Source of the DNA: Pseudomonas sp. TNT3
GTDB taxonomy: Bacteria; Pseudomonadota; Gammaproteobacteria; Pseudomonadales; Pseudomonadaceae
Assembly: GCF_010095445.2 (NCBI RefSeq)
Contig: NZ_WFGV02000057.1
Span: 1 to 36,303 of the forward strand
DNA: 36,303 nt
Direction: 5' to 3'
Made by a program: the position numbers and the translations under genes. Below the pieces are notes generated by a model. That model was not told the DNA's origin. It worked only from the letters and a program-made list of their open reading frames with translations, and did no database searches. Shown piece after piece: positions 23,683 through 31,893 of the stretch; position 1 is the stretch's first letter; every line of letters starts with the position of its first letter.

Positions 23683-23709
23683 TCTTGCGCATCTGCAGCA
23701 ACCGCAAAA

Positions 23710-23859
23710 CCTGTAGCAGCTGCCGAGCCTGCGAGGCTGCGTTCGGCTGCGAAGCAGTCGTAAATCCTGGGTCCGCATTCTTTCAGGTAAACCGTATCTC
23801 CCGGATTGCGACTGCTGCGCAGCCGAACGCAGCCTCGCAGGCTCGGCAGCTGCTACAGG
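23710..23859. repeat. Large REPIN-like inverted repeat, two 51-bp arms
   Basis: Arms 23710-23760 and 23809-23859 are inverted copies with one mismatch (A/C at 23753) around a 48-nt loop. Pairing could extend a few more bases (AATCC...GGATT). The arms carry GTTCGGCTGCGCAGCAGTCG, also found inside the element at 11468-11581. Located between the ends of two convergent genes, it could act as a shared transcription stop. The remaining gap holds nothing else recognisable. Confidence 0.88.
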
Positions 23860-23899
23860 GGACAGTGGTGGGTTCGGCAGCTTCGACGCACGCCCGTGA

Positions 23900-25231
23900 T
23901 CAGGAATACGCCTCCACCATCCATTTCACCCTCGCCAATGCAGCCTTGAGCGTATCGATATCGACCGATCCGAGCGCCAGACGAATCGCGTGGGGTACGT
24001 GCACCGAAGTGGCGAAGGGTTCGGCGGTTGAAACGGCGATATTTTCTTTCATCAACGCCTTGGTGATCTGATCCGCCCTGGCGTCCTCCGACAGCGGCAG
24101 CCACAGGAAATACGACGACGGATGGGTGACGCAACGCAAACCGTCCAGCGCTCGTGCCGCGACGATCTGCCTGGCCTGGGCATCCCGGCGCTTTTCCTCC
24201 TCCAGCTGCATGACGGTGCCGTCGTCGAGCCAGGCGCAGGCAATGGCTGTCATCACACCCGGTGTGTTCCAGGTGGTCGACCGGATCGTTCGTTCGATGG
24301 CGGCGACTTTTTCGATCGGCGCGGCGACGAAACCCACGCGCAATCCGGTGGCGATGCTCTTGGATAAACCGGACACGTAAACGGTTCGCTCCGGCGCCAG
24401 CACCGCCACGGGCAGCGGTGGATTTTCGGCCAGAAAAGCATAGGCAGCGTCCTCGATAATCAATAGGTCATGCTTGCGCGCGATGGCTACCAAGTGTTCG
24501 CGTTGTTCCGCGCTCATTACCCAGCCCAAGGGGTTGTGCATCGTCGGCATGGTGTACACCGCCCGCACGCGCCGACGGCGGCAGAGTTTTTCCAGCGCAT
24601 CGAGATTGGGGCCACTTTCAGCGGCAGCAATCGGCGCGATTTCAAGGTGCAGCGCTTCGGCCAGCACTTTGAAACCGGAATAGGTCAAGGCGTCCGCAGC
24701 AATCACGTCGCCGGGTTTGAGAAAAGCCATCATCGTTACTGCCAACCCGTGCTGGGCGCCGCTGACCATCAGCACCTGCTCGGCCCCGACTGTGAGCCCC
24801 CGAGCACCCAAATGCCGCGCCACCGACACGCGCTCGTGCAAGCGCCCCGCGTGTGGCTGATAGCGCAACAAGGCCTCCAGATCGCCGCCCGCCGCCAGTT
24901 GGCGCAGGCCACTGCGCAACAAATCACCCTGGCCCGGCAGCGAGGGATAATTGAAGTTGAGGTCGATCATCCCGGCGGCCACGTCTTGCTGATCGATGCC
25001 CAGGTTGGGGGGCAGCGAGGTCTCCCTGACGAACGTGCCCCGCCCCGTTTCCCCACTGACCAGGCCCATGGCCTCCAGCTCGCCATAGACGCGGCTGGCC
25101 GTTACCAGCGCCAGCCCTTCACGGCTCGCCAGTTCACGGTGGGTGGGCAGCCGTGTGCCTGGCAGCAATCGGCCGGCGCGGATATCGGCAGCGAACGCAT
25201 CGACCAGTGATTTGTAGCGGGATCGGGGCAT
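23900..25231 (-). CDS. MocR-family regulator (GntR winged helix fused to PLP aminotransferase-like domain)
   Basis: The 443-residue protein has an N-terminal GntR DNA-binding domain (SLVDAFAADIRAGRLLPGTR, REGLALVTASRVYGELEAMG, residues ~8-70). A short linker and a full aminotransferase class I fold follow, with the PLP lysine in VSGLSKSIATGLRVGF and a MHNPLGWVMS substrate-loop motif. MocR proteins sense PLP-bound amines and act as regulators rather than transaminases. It is divergent from an EamA exporter gene, whose promoter overlaps an inverted repeat, so it probably controls that exporter. The ligand is not predictable from sequence. Confidence 0.9.
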   Translation of the reverse strand: MPRSRYKSLVDAFAADIRAGRLLPGTRLPTHRELASREGLALVTASRVYGELEAMGLVSGETGRGTFVRETSLPPNLGIDQQDVAAGMIDLNFNYPSLPGQGDLLRSGLRQLAAGGDLEALLRYQPHAGRLHERVSVARHLGARGLTVGAEQVLMVSGAQHGLAVTMMAFLKPGDVIAADALTYSGFKVLAEALHLEIAPIAAAESGPNLDALEKLCRRRRVRAVYTMPTMHNPLGWVMSAEQREHLVAIARKHDLLIIEDAAYAFLAENPPLPVAVLAPERTVYVSGLSKSIATGLRVGFVAAPIEKVAAIERTIRSTTWNTPGVMTAIACAWLDDGTVMQLEEEKRRDAQARQIVAARALDGLRCVTHPSSYFLWLPLSEDARADQITKALMKENIAVSTAEPFATSVHVPHAIRLALGSVDIDTLKAALARVKWMVEAYS

Positions 25232-25245
25232 CGGGATGTATCCAT

Positions 25246-25263
25246 GACAATTTTTTGATTGTC
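25246..25263. promoter_or_regulatory. Inverted repeat, candidate MocR operator
   Basis: GACAAT-N6-ATTGTC is a perfect 6-bp dyad in the 80-nt gap between the mocR-like and eamA-like genes. It overlaps the -35 of the exporter promoter. MocR sites are often direct repeats, so the assignment is tentative. Confidence 0.5.
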
Positions 25264-25283
25264 TTTATTCTCGTCCTTAGGAT
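25255..25283 (+). promoter_or_regulatory. Putative sigma-70 promoter of the EamA exporter gene
   Basis: TTGATT (25255-25260), a 17-nt spacer and TAGGAT (25278-25283) match 4/6 and 4/6 consensus bases with ideal spacing. A start point near 25290 would leave a leader of about 22 nt before ATG 25312. Confidence 0.5.
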
Positions 25284-25311
25284 GGCGTTCTGCAAATGTG
25301 AGACTGACGAA

Positions 25312-26208
25312 ATGGAACGCGCATCGAACCTGCAACACCTTCCCCTGGAAAAGACCGCGAGCGGCTGGCTCAACGGATTTATCGGCGTGCTGATCTTCAG
25401 CGGCTCGCTGCCTGCCACGCGGGTCGCCGTCCTGGAATTTGACCCGGTCTTCCTGACGGTTGCCCGCGCCAGCATCGCCGCCGTCCTGGCGGTGTGCCTG
25501 TTGCTGGTGTTCAAGGAGCAGCGCCCTGCCCGCTCGCAACTGTTGCCCTTGGCTATCGTGGCCTTGGGCGTCGTTCTAGGCTTTCCGTTGCTGACGGCGC
25601 TGGCGTTGCAGTACGTAACGTCGGCGCACTCGATTGTCTTTGTCGGGCTGCTGCCGTTGGCCACGGCGGTGTTCGGCGTGTTGCGCGGTGGTGAGCGTCC
25701 GCGTCCGGTGTTCTGGCTGTTTTCGATTCTGGGCAGCCTGCTGGTGGTCGGCTTTGCGCTGTCCCAAGGCCTCACCGCTTCGCCGCTAGGAGACCTGTTG
25801 ATGCTGCTGGCGATCCTCGCCTGCGGGCTGGGTTATGCCGAAGGGGCGAAGTTGTCCAGAACGCTCGGGGGCTGGCAAGTGATCTGCTGGGCGTTGGTGC
25901 TGTCGCTGCCGGTGATGGCACCACTGGCCTGGTGGCTGGCGCCGCCCTCCTTCTCGGGGGTGACCATGCCCGCGTGGTTCAGCCTGGCGTACGTGTCGCT
26001 GTTCAGCATGTTGATCGGCTTCGTGTTCTGGTATCGCGGGCTGGCACAGGGCGGCATCGCAGCGGTCGGCCAACTGCAACTCTTGCAGCCGTTTTTCGGC
26101 CTGGCACTGGCGGCAACGCTGCTGCATGAACATGTCAGCCTGGGCATGCTGGGCGTGACCGTTGCAGTGATTGCATGTGTCGCGGGGGCGAAAAGGTTTT
26201 CAAGGTAA
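25312..26208 (+). CDS. EamA/DMT-family exporter
   Basis: This 298-residue protein has ten hydrophobic segments arranged as two EamA repeats (first from GWLNGFIGVLIFSGSLPATR; second from GDLLMLLAILACGLGYAEGA), a typical RhtA/YdcZ-like drug/metabolite transporter. ATG 25312 was chosen because an upstream in-frame start at 25153 would run through the mocR gene and adds a non-conserved tail. A MocR regulator of amine-type ligands is divergent, so export of an amino acid or amine is a reasonable guess. Direction and substrate are not shown by sequence. Confidence 0.9.
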   Translation: MERASNLQHLPLEKTASGWLNGFIGVLIFSGSLPATRVAVLEFDPVFLTVARASIAAVLAVCLLLVFKEQRPARSQLLPLAIVALGVVLGFPLLTALALQYVTSAHSIVFVGLLPLATAVFGVLRGGERPRPVFWLFSILGSLLVVGFALSQGLTASPLGDLLMLLAILACGLGYAEGAKLSRTLGGWQVICWALVLSLPVMAPLAWWLAPPSFSGVTMPAWFSLAYVSLFSMLIGFVFWYRGLAQGGIAAVGQLQLLQPFFGLALAATLLHEHVSLGMLGVTVAVIACVAGAKRFSR

Positions 26209-26282
26209 ATGCTTATGGCAGCCTCACGACTCTCAGCGTCCGGTCTAAGCTCATGGCTCCCGCCCCTGACGGAGTTACCGCC

Positions 26283-27191
26283 ATGTTCCGTGTCCTGCTG
26301 AGCGCTTTTACCCTGCTGGTTTTGAGCATTCCGGTACAGGCCGCGATGCCGGCGTTTCCCGCGAACTTTCGAACCCAGGACATCGCGGTCGATGGCGTGA
26401 AAATGCATGTGCGCGTCGGCGGCAAGGGACCGGCCGTGGTGCTCCTGCATGGCTTTGGAGACACCGGTGACATGTGGGCGCCATTGGCAGCAGACCTGGC
26501 CAAGGATCACACCGTCGTGGTGCCGGACCTGCGGGGCATGGGGCTGTCGTCGATCCCCGACAGCGGCTACGACAAAAAGACCCAGGCTGCCGATATCCGT
26601 GGTGTTCTGGCGGCGTTGGGAGTCGAACATTCAATCGTCGTCGGCCACGACATCGGCACCATGGTCGCCTTCGCGTATGCCTCGCGTTATCCAGAGCGTA
26701 CGGATCGACTGGTGGTCATGGATGCGCCCGTGCCAGGCATCCCGCCCTGGAACGACATTGTCCGCTCGCCGATGCTGTGGCATTTCGATTTCGGTGGACC
26801 GGACGCCGAGCGCCTGGTAGCCGGCCGTGAACGCATTTACCTGGACCGGTTCTGGAACGAATTTGCCGGCGACCCGAGCAAGATCGACGAAGAAACCCGC
26901 CAGCACTACGCCAAACTCTACGCCCGCCCCGGCGCCATGCACGCAGCCTTCGCCCAGTTCCGCAGCATTCGCCAGGATGCCGTGGACAACGAAGCGTCCA
27001 TGGCGAAACGCCTGAACATGCCGGTACTGGCCATCGGCGGTGAGAAATCCTTCGGCAACAACGAAGCGATCGTGATGCGCAATGCTGCTGACACCGTCAC
27101 GGAAGTGGTGATACCGGGCGCCGGTCACTGGTTAATGGAAGAAGCGCCGGTGGAGACCATTGCAGCGATTCGTGAATTTATTGCACCCTGA
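26283..27191 (+). CDS. Secreted/periplasmic alpha/beta hydrolase, epoxide hydrolase-like
   Basis: The 302-residue protein has a signal peptide (MFRVLLSAFTLLVLSIPVQA, cleavage probably after AA). It shows the alpha/beta-hydrolase landmarks HGFGDTGDMW (oxyanion region), the nucleophile elbow VGHDIGTMVAFAYA with Asp as nucleophile, DAPVPGIPPW, and a final catalytic His in GAGHWLMEEAP. The Asp nucleophile points to the epoxide hydrolase/haloalkane dehalogenase branch rather than esterases. ATG 26283 is chosen because it opens the signal peptide; earlier in-frame ATGs (26175, 26253) do not. The true substrate is unknown. It follows the exporter gene by 74 nt. Confidence 0.87.
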   Translation: MFRVLLSAFTLLVLSIPVQAAMPAFPANFRTQDIAVDGVKMHVRVGGKGPAVVLLHGFGDTGDMWAPLAADLAKDHTVVVPDLRGMGLSSIPDSGYDKKTQAADIRGVLAALGVEHSIVVGHDIGTMVAFAYASRYPERTDRLVVMDAPVPGIPPWNDIVRSPMLWHFDFGGPDAERLVAGRERIYLDRFWNEFAGDPSKIDEETRQHYAKLYARPGAMHAAFAQFRSIRQDAVDNEASMAKRLNMPVLAIGGEKSFGNNEAIVMRNAADTVTEVVIPGAGHWLMEEAPVETIAAIREFIAP

Positions 27192-27277
27192 TCACTCATC
27201 TTCAGGGATGACGTTTACAGAGCCAGCCGTTGCGGCAATGAGTGCCTGTCAGGGCACCTAATTCAAGAGGAAAAAAC

Positions 27278-27595
27278 GTGGTCACTTGCTATCTGAGGTA
27301 TGTGCTTGATCCCTACCAGATCAAGGCGTTCGAACACTACGCAAACTTGTGGATTCCACTGGTGGAGAAATTCGGCGGACAGCATCACGGCTACTTCCTG
27401 CCGTCCGAGGGCGCCAACAACATCGCCATGGCCATGTTCACCTTTCCCAGCCTTGCGGATTACGAGCGCTACCGGCAGGACTCCATGAAGGACGCGGCGT
27501 GCATCGCGGCCTTCAAGTACGCCGAAGAGACAAAGTGCATCCTGAGTTATGAACGCAGCTTTTTCCGCCCGGTGTTTGGGGATCAGCAGCAGTAG
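27278..27595 (+). CDS. NIPSNAP-family small protein
   Basis: This 105-residue ferredoxin-like-fold protein reads VVTCYLRYVLDPYQIKAFEH then WIPLVEKFGGQHHGYFLPSE, MAMFTFPSLADYERYRQ and SYERSFFRPV, the NIPSNAP/dabb pattern. GTG 27278 is the best start because AAGAGG lies 7 nt upstream; an ATG at 27242 would add a non-conserved stretch. Bacterial NIPSNAP proteins have no established single activity. It is 86 nt downstream of the hydrolase gene and may share its transcript. Confidence 0.82.
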   Translation: MVTCYLRYVLDPYQIKAFEHYANLWIPLVEKFGGQHHGYFLPSEGANNIAMAMFTFPSLADYERYRQDSMKDAACIAAFKYAEETKCILSYERSFFRPVFGDQQQ

Positions 27596-27620
27596 GTGAT
27601 GATGCGGTGGTTTGTTCTGG

Positions 27621-27720
27621 CCTCATCGCGAGCAGGCTCACTCCCACAGGGATTGTGGCTGGCTGAGGATTTTGTGCTGTGCCTGGATCCTGTGGGAGCG
27701 TGGCTTGCCCGCGATGGCGG
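27621..27720. repeat. REPIN (inverted REP pair)
   Basis: REP 27621-27650 (ATCGCGAGCAGGCTCACTCC) and an opposite-orientation REP at 27689-27720 (TGTGGGAGCGTGGCTTGCCC) are about 38 nt apart. The pair fills the gap between the NIPSNAP gene and the convergent DUF2268-like gene. Confidence 0.8.
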
Positions 27721-27739
27721 CAAGCCTGCTGCTGAAAAC

Positions 27740-28411
27740 TCAGGTTTCCAGTGATCTCCCCCGCGCCTCAATGGCTGAATCGATGATGGTGCGCGCGGGG
27801 ACATTGATCCAGGTGGCGACATCGATGTCGCCTGTCGATGCCAGCCATTGTTCAACCATCTGATAACCCAGCGTGTAGCCCAGCCATCTCGGATGAGCAC
27901 CGAACCCGAAGAACCATTCACTGTGGTTGTAATGCGTTGAGTCGAGGGTCTGCGGCTCTATTGGTATCTGCAGGAGCTCGGCCGGTGTGACGGCCTTTTC
28001 CCAAGGCTCTGGCTCGCTACCGAGCACATGACCGACAAACTGGCCGGCCAGCCCTTCGCTGACCAAAGCTTCACCCAGTGTCCAGCCGTAGCCGGGGCCG
28101 GCCATGCGCAGGCAATGATGAACCTCATGGATGATCTGTCGGTGCAGCGTGCCGTTGCGCAGGCTTGCGAGGAAGTTCGGGTTGTCAGGATCTAGGGTCA
28201 TCGAAAACAGGGTGCTGCGCACGGCTCGCCCGACAAGGCCCATTTCCGGGATGGTTTCGCCAGGCAGCGTCTGGATCAGAATATCCAGCCGTGGCGGCGG
28301 CATCAGCCGGGAGATGGACTGGTAAGCGGCGGCGAATTCGCCGATCACCTCGGCTCGAAACTCGTCAAGGTTTCCCGAAGCTTCCAGCCAGTGCAGGGTC
28401 CATGCGTCCAT
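27740..28411 (-). CDS. DUF2268-like putative Zn-dependent protease
   Basis: This 223-residue cytoplasmic protein has an HEVHH zinc motif near residue 95 (HRQIIHEVHHCLRMAGPGYG) and a downstream EGLAGQFVGHVLG whose Glu is the likely third ligand. This order (HExxH ... EGLA) is that of the DUF2268 predicted protease family. A Trp-rich segment (HSEWFFGFGAHPRWLGYTLGYQMVEQWL) follows. No signal peptide. ATG 28411 follows AAGGAGATATC, a strong ribosome site. It is a lone gene, divergent from the VanX-YkuD fusion. Substrate unknown. Confidence 0.83.
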   Translation of the reverse strand: MDAWTLHWLEASGNLDEFRAEVIGEFAAAYQSISRLMPPPRLDILIQTLPGETIPEMGLVGRAVRSTLFSMTLDPDNPNFLASLRNGTLHRQIIHEVHHCLRMAGPGYGWTLGEALVSEGLAGQFVGHVLGSEPEPWEKAVTPAELLQIPIEPQTLDSTHYNHSEWFFGFGAHPRWLGYTLGYQMVEQWLASTGDIDVATWINVPARTIIDSAIEARGRSLET

Positions 28412-28492
28412 TGATATCTCCTTGAATTCGTTGCAAAGGCTAAGCTCACAGAGCCAAGCGGCCCATCATATCCACCGGAAGCCACCCTGACC

Positions 28493-29914
28493 ATGCGCCC
28501 GAACACCTCACTTTTTTCCTCGCTTCTACTGCTGGGCCTCGCCCTCGCGAGCATGGCCGGTGCCGAGACCCGGCCCGATCACATGGTCTATTTGCGCACG
28601 ATCGACCCCAGCATCGAGCAGGATGTCCGCTACGCCAGCGCGCACAACTTCACCGGTCATCCGCTTGCCGGATATGACGCCGCCGAGTGCCTGCTGACGG
28701 TGGACACGGCCAAGGCGCTCGCCCGGGTGCAAACAGCATTGCGCGCCGAGGGTTATGGCTTGAAGATTTTCGATTGCTATCGCCCGAGCCGCGCCGTGGC
28801 GGACATGGGCCGGTTCGCTACCGAACCGGGTGATCCGCGCAAGGCCGAGTTTTACCCCCGCGTGGACAAGCAGGATTTCTGGCGCCTGGGCTATGTGGCG
28901 CGGGTGTCGGGGCATTCCAAAGGCTCAACCGTGGACCTGACCCTGACCGGACCGCAGGCCCTGCCTGCCGACAAATGGACGCCCGCGGCCGCACCGGTCG
29001 ATTGCACGGCGCCTTACGCGCAGCGCTGGCATGACGGCGGGGTCGATATGGGCACCGGTTTCGATTGCTTCGACGAGCGCGCGCACCCTGACAACCCGAC
29101 GATCAACGCAACGGCGAAGGCCAATCGGCAGCGCTTGACCCGTGCGATGGAAAAAGAGGGATTTAGCGGGTATTCGAAAGAGTGGTGGCATTTCACCTAC
29201 GCGGGCGAGGTCGCCAAAAAAGAGGTCATGGATTTCCCCATCACGCCCCTGGCGACCCGCAATGTGGTCGACGCCAGCCAGCAGTTGATCGTGGTCACGT
29301 CGAAAAACTGGGAGGACATCCAGGGCAGCGCCCAGCGTTATGAACGCGACGGCAGCACCTTCAAAAAGTCCGGCGACGCCTTTGCGGTGGTGCTCGGCAA
29401 AACCGGAATGGCCTGGGGCAAGGGACTCTTTGAACCCGGCGAAGGTCCGGTCAAACGCGAAGGCGACGGGAAAGCACCTGCCGGCGTCTTCAAGCTCGGA
29501 ACGGCATTCGGCTTTGATCCGGTTGCGCAGACAAAACTGCCCTACCTCGCCCTCACGCCGACCACCGAATGCGTGGATGACAGCCAATCCAGTCGCTACA
29601 ACGAACTGGTCGATGGCTCGGTGATTTCAAAGGACTGGAGCAGTTCCGAACACATGCGCAATGAGGATGTGTTGTACCGCAAAGGCATCGTCATCGATCA
29701 CAACACCCCGGCGACGCCCGGCGCCGGATCCTGCATTTTCTTCCATATCTGGCGCGGCCCCACCGCCCCGACGGCGGGCTGCACGGCCATGGATCAGGCG
29801 GATATTTCCCGGTTGTTCAACTGGCTGGACCCTCGCGAAACGCCGCTGCTGGTGCAAATGCCTGAAGCGCAATACGAGCAGTTCCGCGAACCTTGGGGCC
29901 TGCCGCAGCGTTGA
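28493..29914 (+). CDS. Secreted VanX-type D-Ala-D-Ala dipeptidase fused to a YkuD-like L,D-transpeptidase domain
   Basis: The 473-residue protein has a signal peptide (MRPNTSLFSSLLLLGLALAS, cleavage probably near AGA-ET). Residues ~28-245 are an M15D dipeptidase with zinc ligands His141 and Asp148 (SGHSKGSTVDLTL), catalytic Glu230 and His233 (KEWWHFTY), and Arg97 in CYRPSR. Residues ~260-470 are YkuD-like: HIWRGPTAPTAGCTAM with His418 and the nucleophile candidate Cys430, though TAGCTAM replaces the usual SxGCxRM. Both halves would act in the periplasm on peptidoglycan peptides. VanX proteins usually stop near 200 residues, so the fusion is notable. No vancomycin-resistance partners (vanH, vanA) are nearby, so a recycling or remodelling role is more likely. 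Confidence 0.85.
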   Translation: MRPNTSLFSSLLLLGLALASMAGAETRPDHMVYLRTIDPSIEQDVRYASAHNFTGHPLAGYDAAECLLTVDTAKALARVQTALRAEGYGLKIFDCYRPSRAVADMGRFATEPGDPRKAEFYPRVDKQDFWRLGYVARVSGHSKGSTVDLTLTGPQALPADKWTPAAAPVDCTAPYAQRWHDGGVDMGTGFDCFDERAHPDNPTINATAKANRQRLTRAMEKEGFSGYSKEWWHFTYAGEVAKKEVMDFPITPLATRNVVDASQQLIVVTSKNWEDIQGSAQRYERDGSTFKKSGDAFAVVLGKTGMAWGKGLFEPGEGPVKREGDGKAPAGVFKLGTAFGFDPVAQTKLPYLALTPTTECVDDSQSSRYNELVDGSVISKDWSSSEHMRNEDVLYRKGIVIDHNTPATPGAGSCIFFHIWRGPTAPTAGCTAMDQADISRLFNWLDPRETPLLVQMPEAQYEQFREPWGLPQR

Positions 29915-29917
29915 ACC

Positions 29918-30376
29918 TCAGCCCTGCTTCAAATCGAGACAGTAGGTGTAGTAACCGGTGTCACGCACATAGCCCAACGACTCGTACAACCGCTGCGCGC
30001 TGAAGTTGTCTGTGGCGGTTTCCAGCGTCATGCCTTTACCGCCCGACAATACGACGAACGATCGCGCCGTATTCATCAACAACGTCCCCACCCCGCGACC
30101 TCTCGCGTTGGGCGTTGTGAACAGGTCCCCGAGCAGCCAGGTGCGGTGTGCATCGATGGAGGAAAACGTCGGGAACAACTGCACAAATCCCAGCGCCTCG
30201 CCCACCTCGTCCTGAACGAAGAAAATCACCGACTCATCCCGGGCGATGCGCTCGGCGATGAAGTCGCGGGATTGGGGCAGGTTTGGAGGTTGGCCGTAGA
30301 AACCGCGATAGGCATCGAATAGAGGGGCGATGAGGTCGAGGTGACTGGCGTCGGCGCGCTGGGTGTTGAGGGGCAT
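29918..30376 (-). CDS. GNAT-family N-acetyltransferase
   Basis: This 152-residue protein has the GNAT fold: motif A with the acetyl-CoA loop (NARGRGVGTLLMNTA, residues ~92-106), a beta-strand pair before it (LGFVQLFPTFSSI, TWLLGDLFTTP) and the C-terminal strand (NFSAQRLYESLGYVRDTGYYTY). The substrate is not predictable. ATG 30376 has only a weak upstream purine run. Its stop is 3 nt after the end of the fusion gene, so the two genes converge with nearly no gap. Confidence 0.88.
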   Translation of the reverse strand: MPLNTQRADASHLDLIAPLFDAYRGFYGQPPNLPQSRDFIAERIARDESVIFFVQDEVGEALGFVQLFPTFSSIDAHRTWLLGDLFTTPNARGRGVGTLLMNTARSFVVLSGGKGMTLETATDNFSAQRLYESLGYVRDTGYYTYCLDLKQG

Positions 30377-30517
30377 GGGGGTCGTTTCCGTTCGAAGGGG
30401 TTGGGTGGTCGGTGGAATGGGAATGATAGATCAAAAGATTGTCCGAGCATTTCCAGAGCCTTCGGCAGGCTTTACACGGGGGATCCGCTCAAGAGGCACT
30501 GAAGGCCAGGTTGGCCT

Positions 30518-30616
30518 TCATTCGGTGAGGGGGTTCAAATGAGGGTCCTTCGTCCCTGCACAACCCATCAGCGTTGCACTCAACCCCAGCAGCACGATAA
30601 GACTGCACCCCTTCAT
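30518..30616 (-). pseudogene. Truncated third copy of the Sel1-type lipoprotein gene (short lipopeptide ORF)
   Basis: A 32-codon frame starts at ATG 30616 within the stop of the preceding copy (ATGA). It encodes MKGCSLIVLLGLSATLMGC, the same signal peptide and lipobox as the copy upstream, then CAGTKDPHLNPLTE and stop. Text after the stop still matches the family's next segment (KANLAF) in a shifted frame, so a one-base deletion created the stop and the rest is lost. A short lipopeptide could still be made; function as immunity protein is unlikely. Confidence 0.75.
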
Positions 30617-31893
30617 CCGAGCAGTCCCCATGTCACTTCTTTATGCAGTTGCCGGTATTTTTCCGATAGCGGCCAAAGGCCCTTCTGATAAAAGCCCACG
30701 AGTGCCATAGGCATGATCTCGCCCTGAGAGAAATAGCGAGGCGTATTCCTTTCCACCAATCGATAAAAACCTCCGTGGCCGGACCACGCTATCTTCCAGT
30801 AGCCGCTCTGCGGGCAGGCTTCGTTGCTGGTGCAGGTTGGCCCGAGAAAGTTGGTCTCGCTGAACGAGGGTGAGCCAGGCATGGGTTTGCCGGTCTCGGG
30901 GTCGAGAACCATGGCTTTGGCCAGTTGGTTGATCAGTGCGGTGCTGGGTTTTTCTGGTGGGATATTGGCAAGGCGTTCTTCCAACCATTGGAGTTTTCCG
31001 TCCCAGGCGGGCAGCTTGGCCGGTGGTAGCGGGAGGATGTCGTTGATTTCGGGGACTTTGGGGTGGGCGTAGGAATAGTTACCTAACACTTTGCTTATTT
31101 TGTTGTAGCGCTCGGCGCGTTCGAGGTCTTCCGACTGGCCGAGATAATCAAGTTCATCGGTAGGAGCGGGATTACGAAAGGTTTTTCCTAACGTATAAGC
31201 AGAAGTGCTATCACCTGCAGCGATTCCAAGTTGAAAGGCATCGAGTGCCTCTTGATATTGCCCTTTGTCCTGAAGATATATGCCCAATGCAATCGCCGCC
31301 TCGCCATTATTTTGCTCGGCGGCACAGCGATACATTTTTAGCGCTATTTCCGGAGCAACATCAATCGGGTCGAGTTTATCTCCCACATAGTATTGCGCCT
31401 GTGCGCTGCCCTTGTCGGCAGCCTTGCGGTAGTAACGCAGGGCCATTTCAGGATCCTGCTTCAGTCCGGCCGATCCCTGTTGCAGAAAGATGCCCACGAA
31501 GTAGTAACCCGTGGCTACACCCTCGTCGATCAGTCGCTGACTCAAACGCAAATACTCGTCGCCTCGTAGTTGGAAATGCCCGCGCATGGAACCGTTCTGC
31601 AGGTTGATGTTGGCCTTGTAATGGCCGTTTTCAGCGGCAATTCGGTACAGCCTTTCGATCTCCACATCGACACTTCTATCTTCTTTGAGCTGATTGTTTT
31701 TCTGTAGCCAGCGGGCGTACTGAAACAGCACATCGGCCTCGGTTGAGGGCGCAGGAAATTGTTCGTGTACACAGGTAAAAGCCAGGTTGGCCTTGATTTC
31801 GTTGAGGGGATTCAAACGAAAGTCCTTCGTGCCGCCACAACCCATTAGCGTTGCACTCAACACTAGCAGCGCAAGAAGACTGCACCCCTTCAT
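30613..31893 (-). CDS. Sel1-repeat lipoprotein, second copy, probable immunity to the PLD effector (Tli5b-like)
   Basis: The protein is 426 residues from ATG 31893. A lipoprotein signal (MKGCSLLALLVLSATLMGC, lipid on Cys19) is followed by Sel1-like repeats at about residues 55-260 (for example GVATGYYFVGIFLQQGSAGL, ADKGSAQAQYYVGD, CAAEQNNGEAAIALGIYLQD) and a conserved C-terminal region with GPTCTSNEACPQSGYWKIAW. Periplasmic lipoproteins of this kind next to a PldB/Tle5b effector neutralise it in P. aeruginosa. Its start overlaps the first copy's stop (ATGA). The last ~150 residues are nearly the same as the first copy (about 5 differences), while the repeat region differs more. ATG 31908 would add MGTAR and is less likely. 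Confidence 0.85.
   Translation of the reverse strand: MKGCSLLALLVLSATLMGCGGTKDFRLNPLNEIKANLAFTCVHEQFPAPSTEADVLFQYARWLQKNNQLKEDRSVDVEIERLYRIAAENGHYKANINLQNGSMRGHFQLRGDEYLRLSQRLIDEGVATGYYFVGIFLQQGSAGLKQDPEMALRYYRKAADKGSAQAQYYVGDKLDPIDVAPEIALKMYRCAAEQNNGEAAIALGIYLQDKGQYQEALDAFQLGIAAGDSTSAYTLGKTFRNPAPTDELDYLGQSEDLERAERYNKISKVLGNYSYAHPKVPEINDILPLPPAKLPAWDGKLQWLEERLANIPPEKPSTALINQLAKAMVLDPETGKPMPGSPSFSETNFLGPTCTSNEACPQSGYWKIAWSGHGGFYRLVERNTPRYFSQGEIMPMALVGFYQKGLWPLSEKYRQLHKEVTWGLLG

Noticed and set aside
28493..29200. Vancomycin-resistance gene cluster
   Set aside because: Only a VanX-type domain is present; no vanH/vanA or VanRS partners, and the host is Gram-negative.
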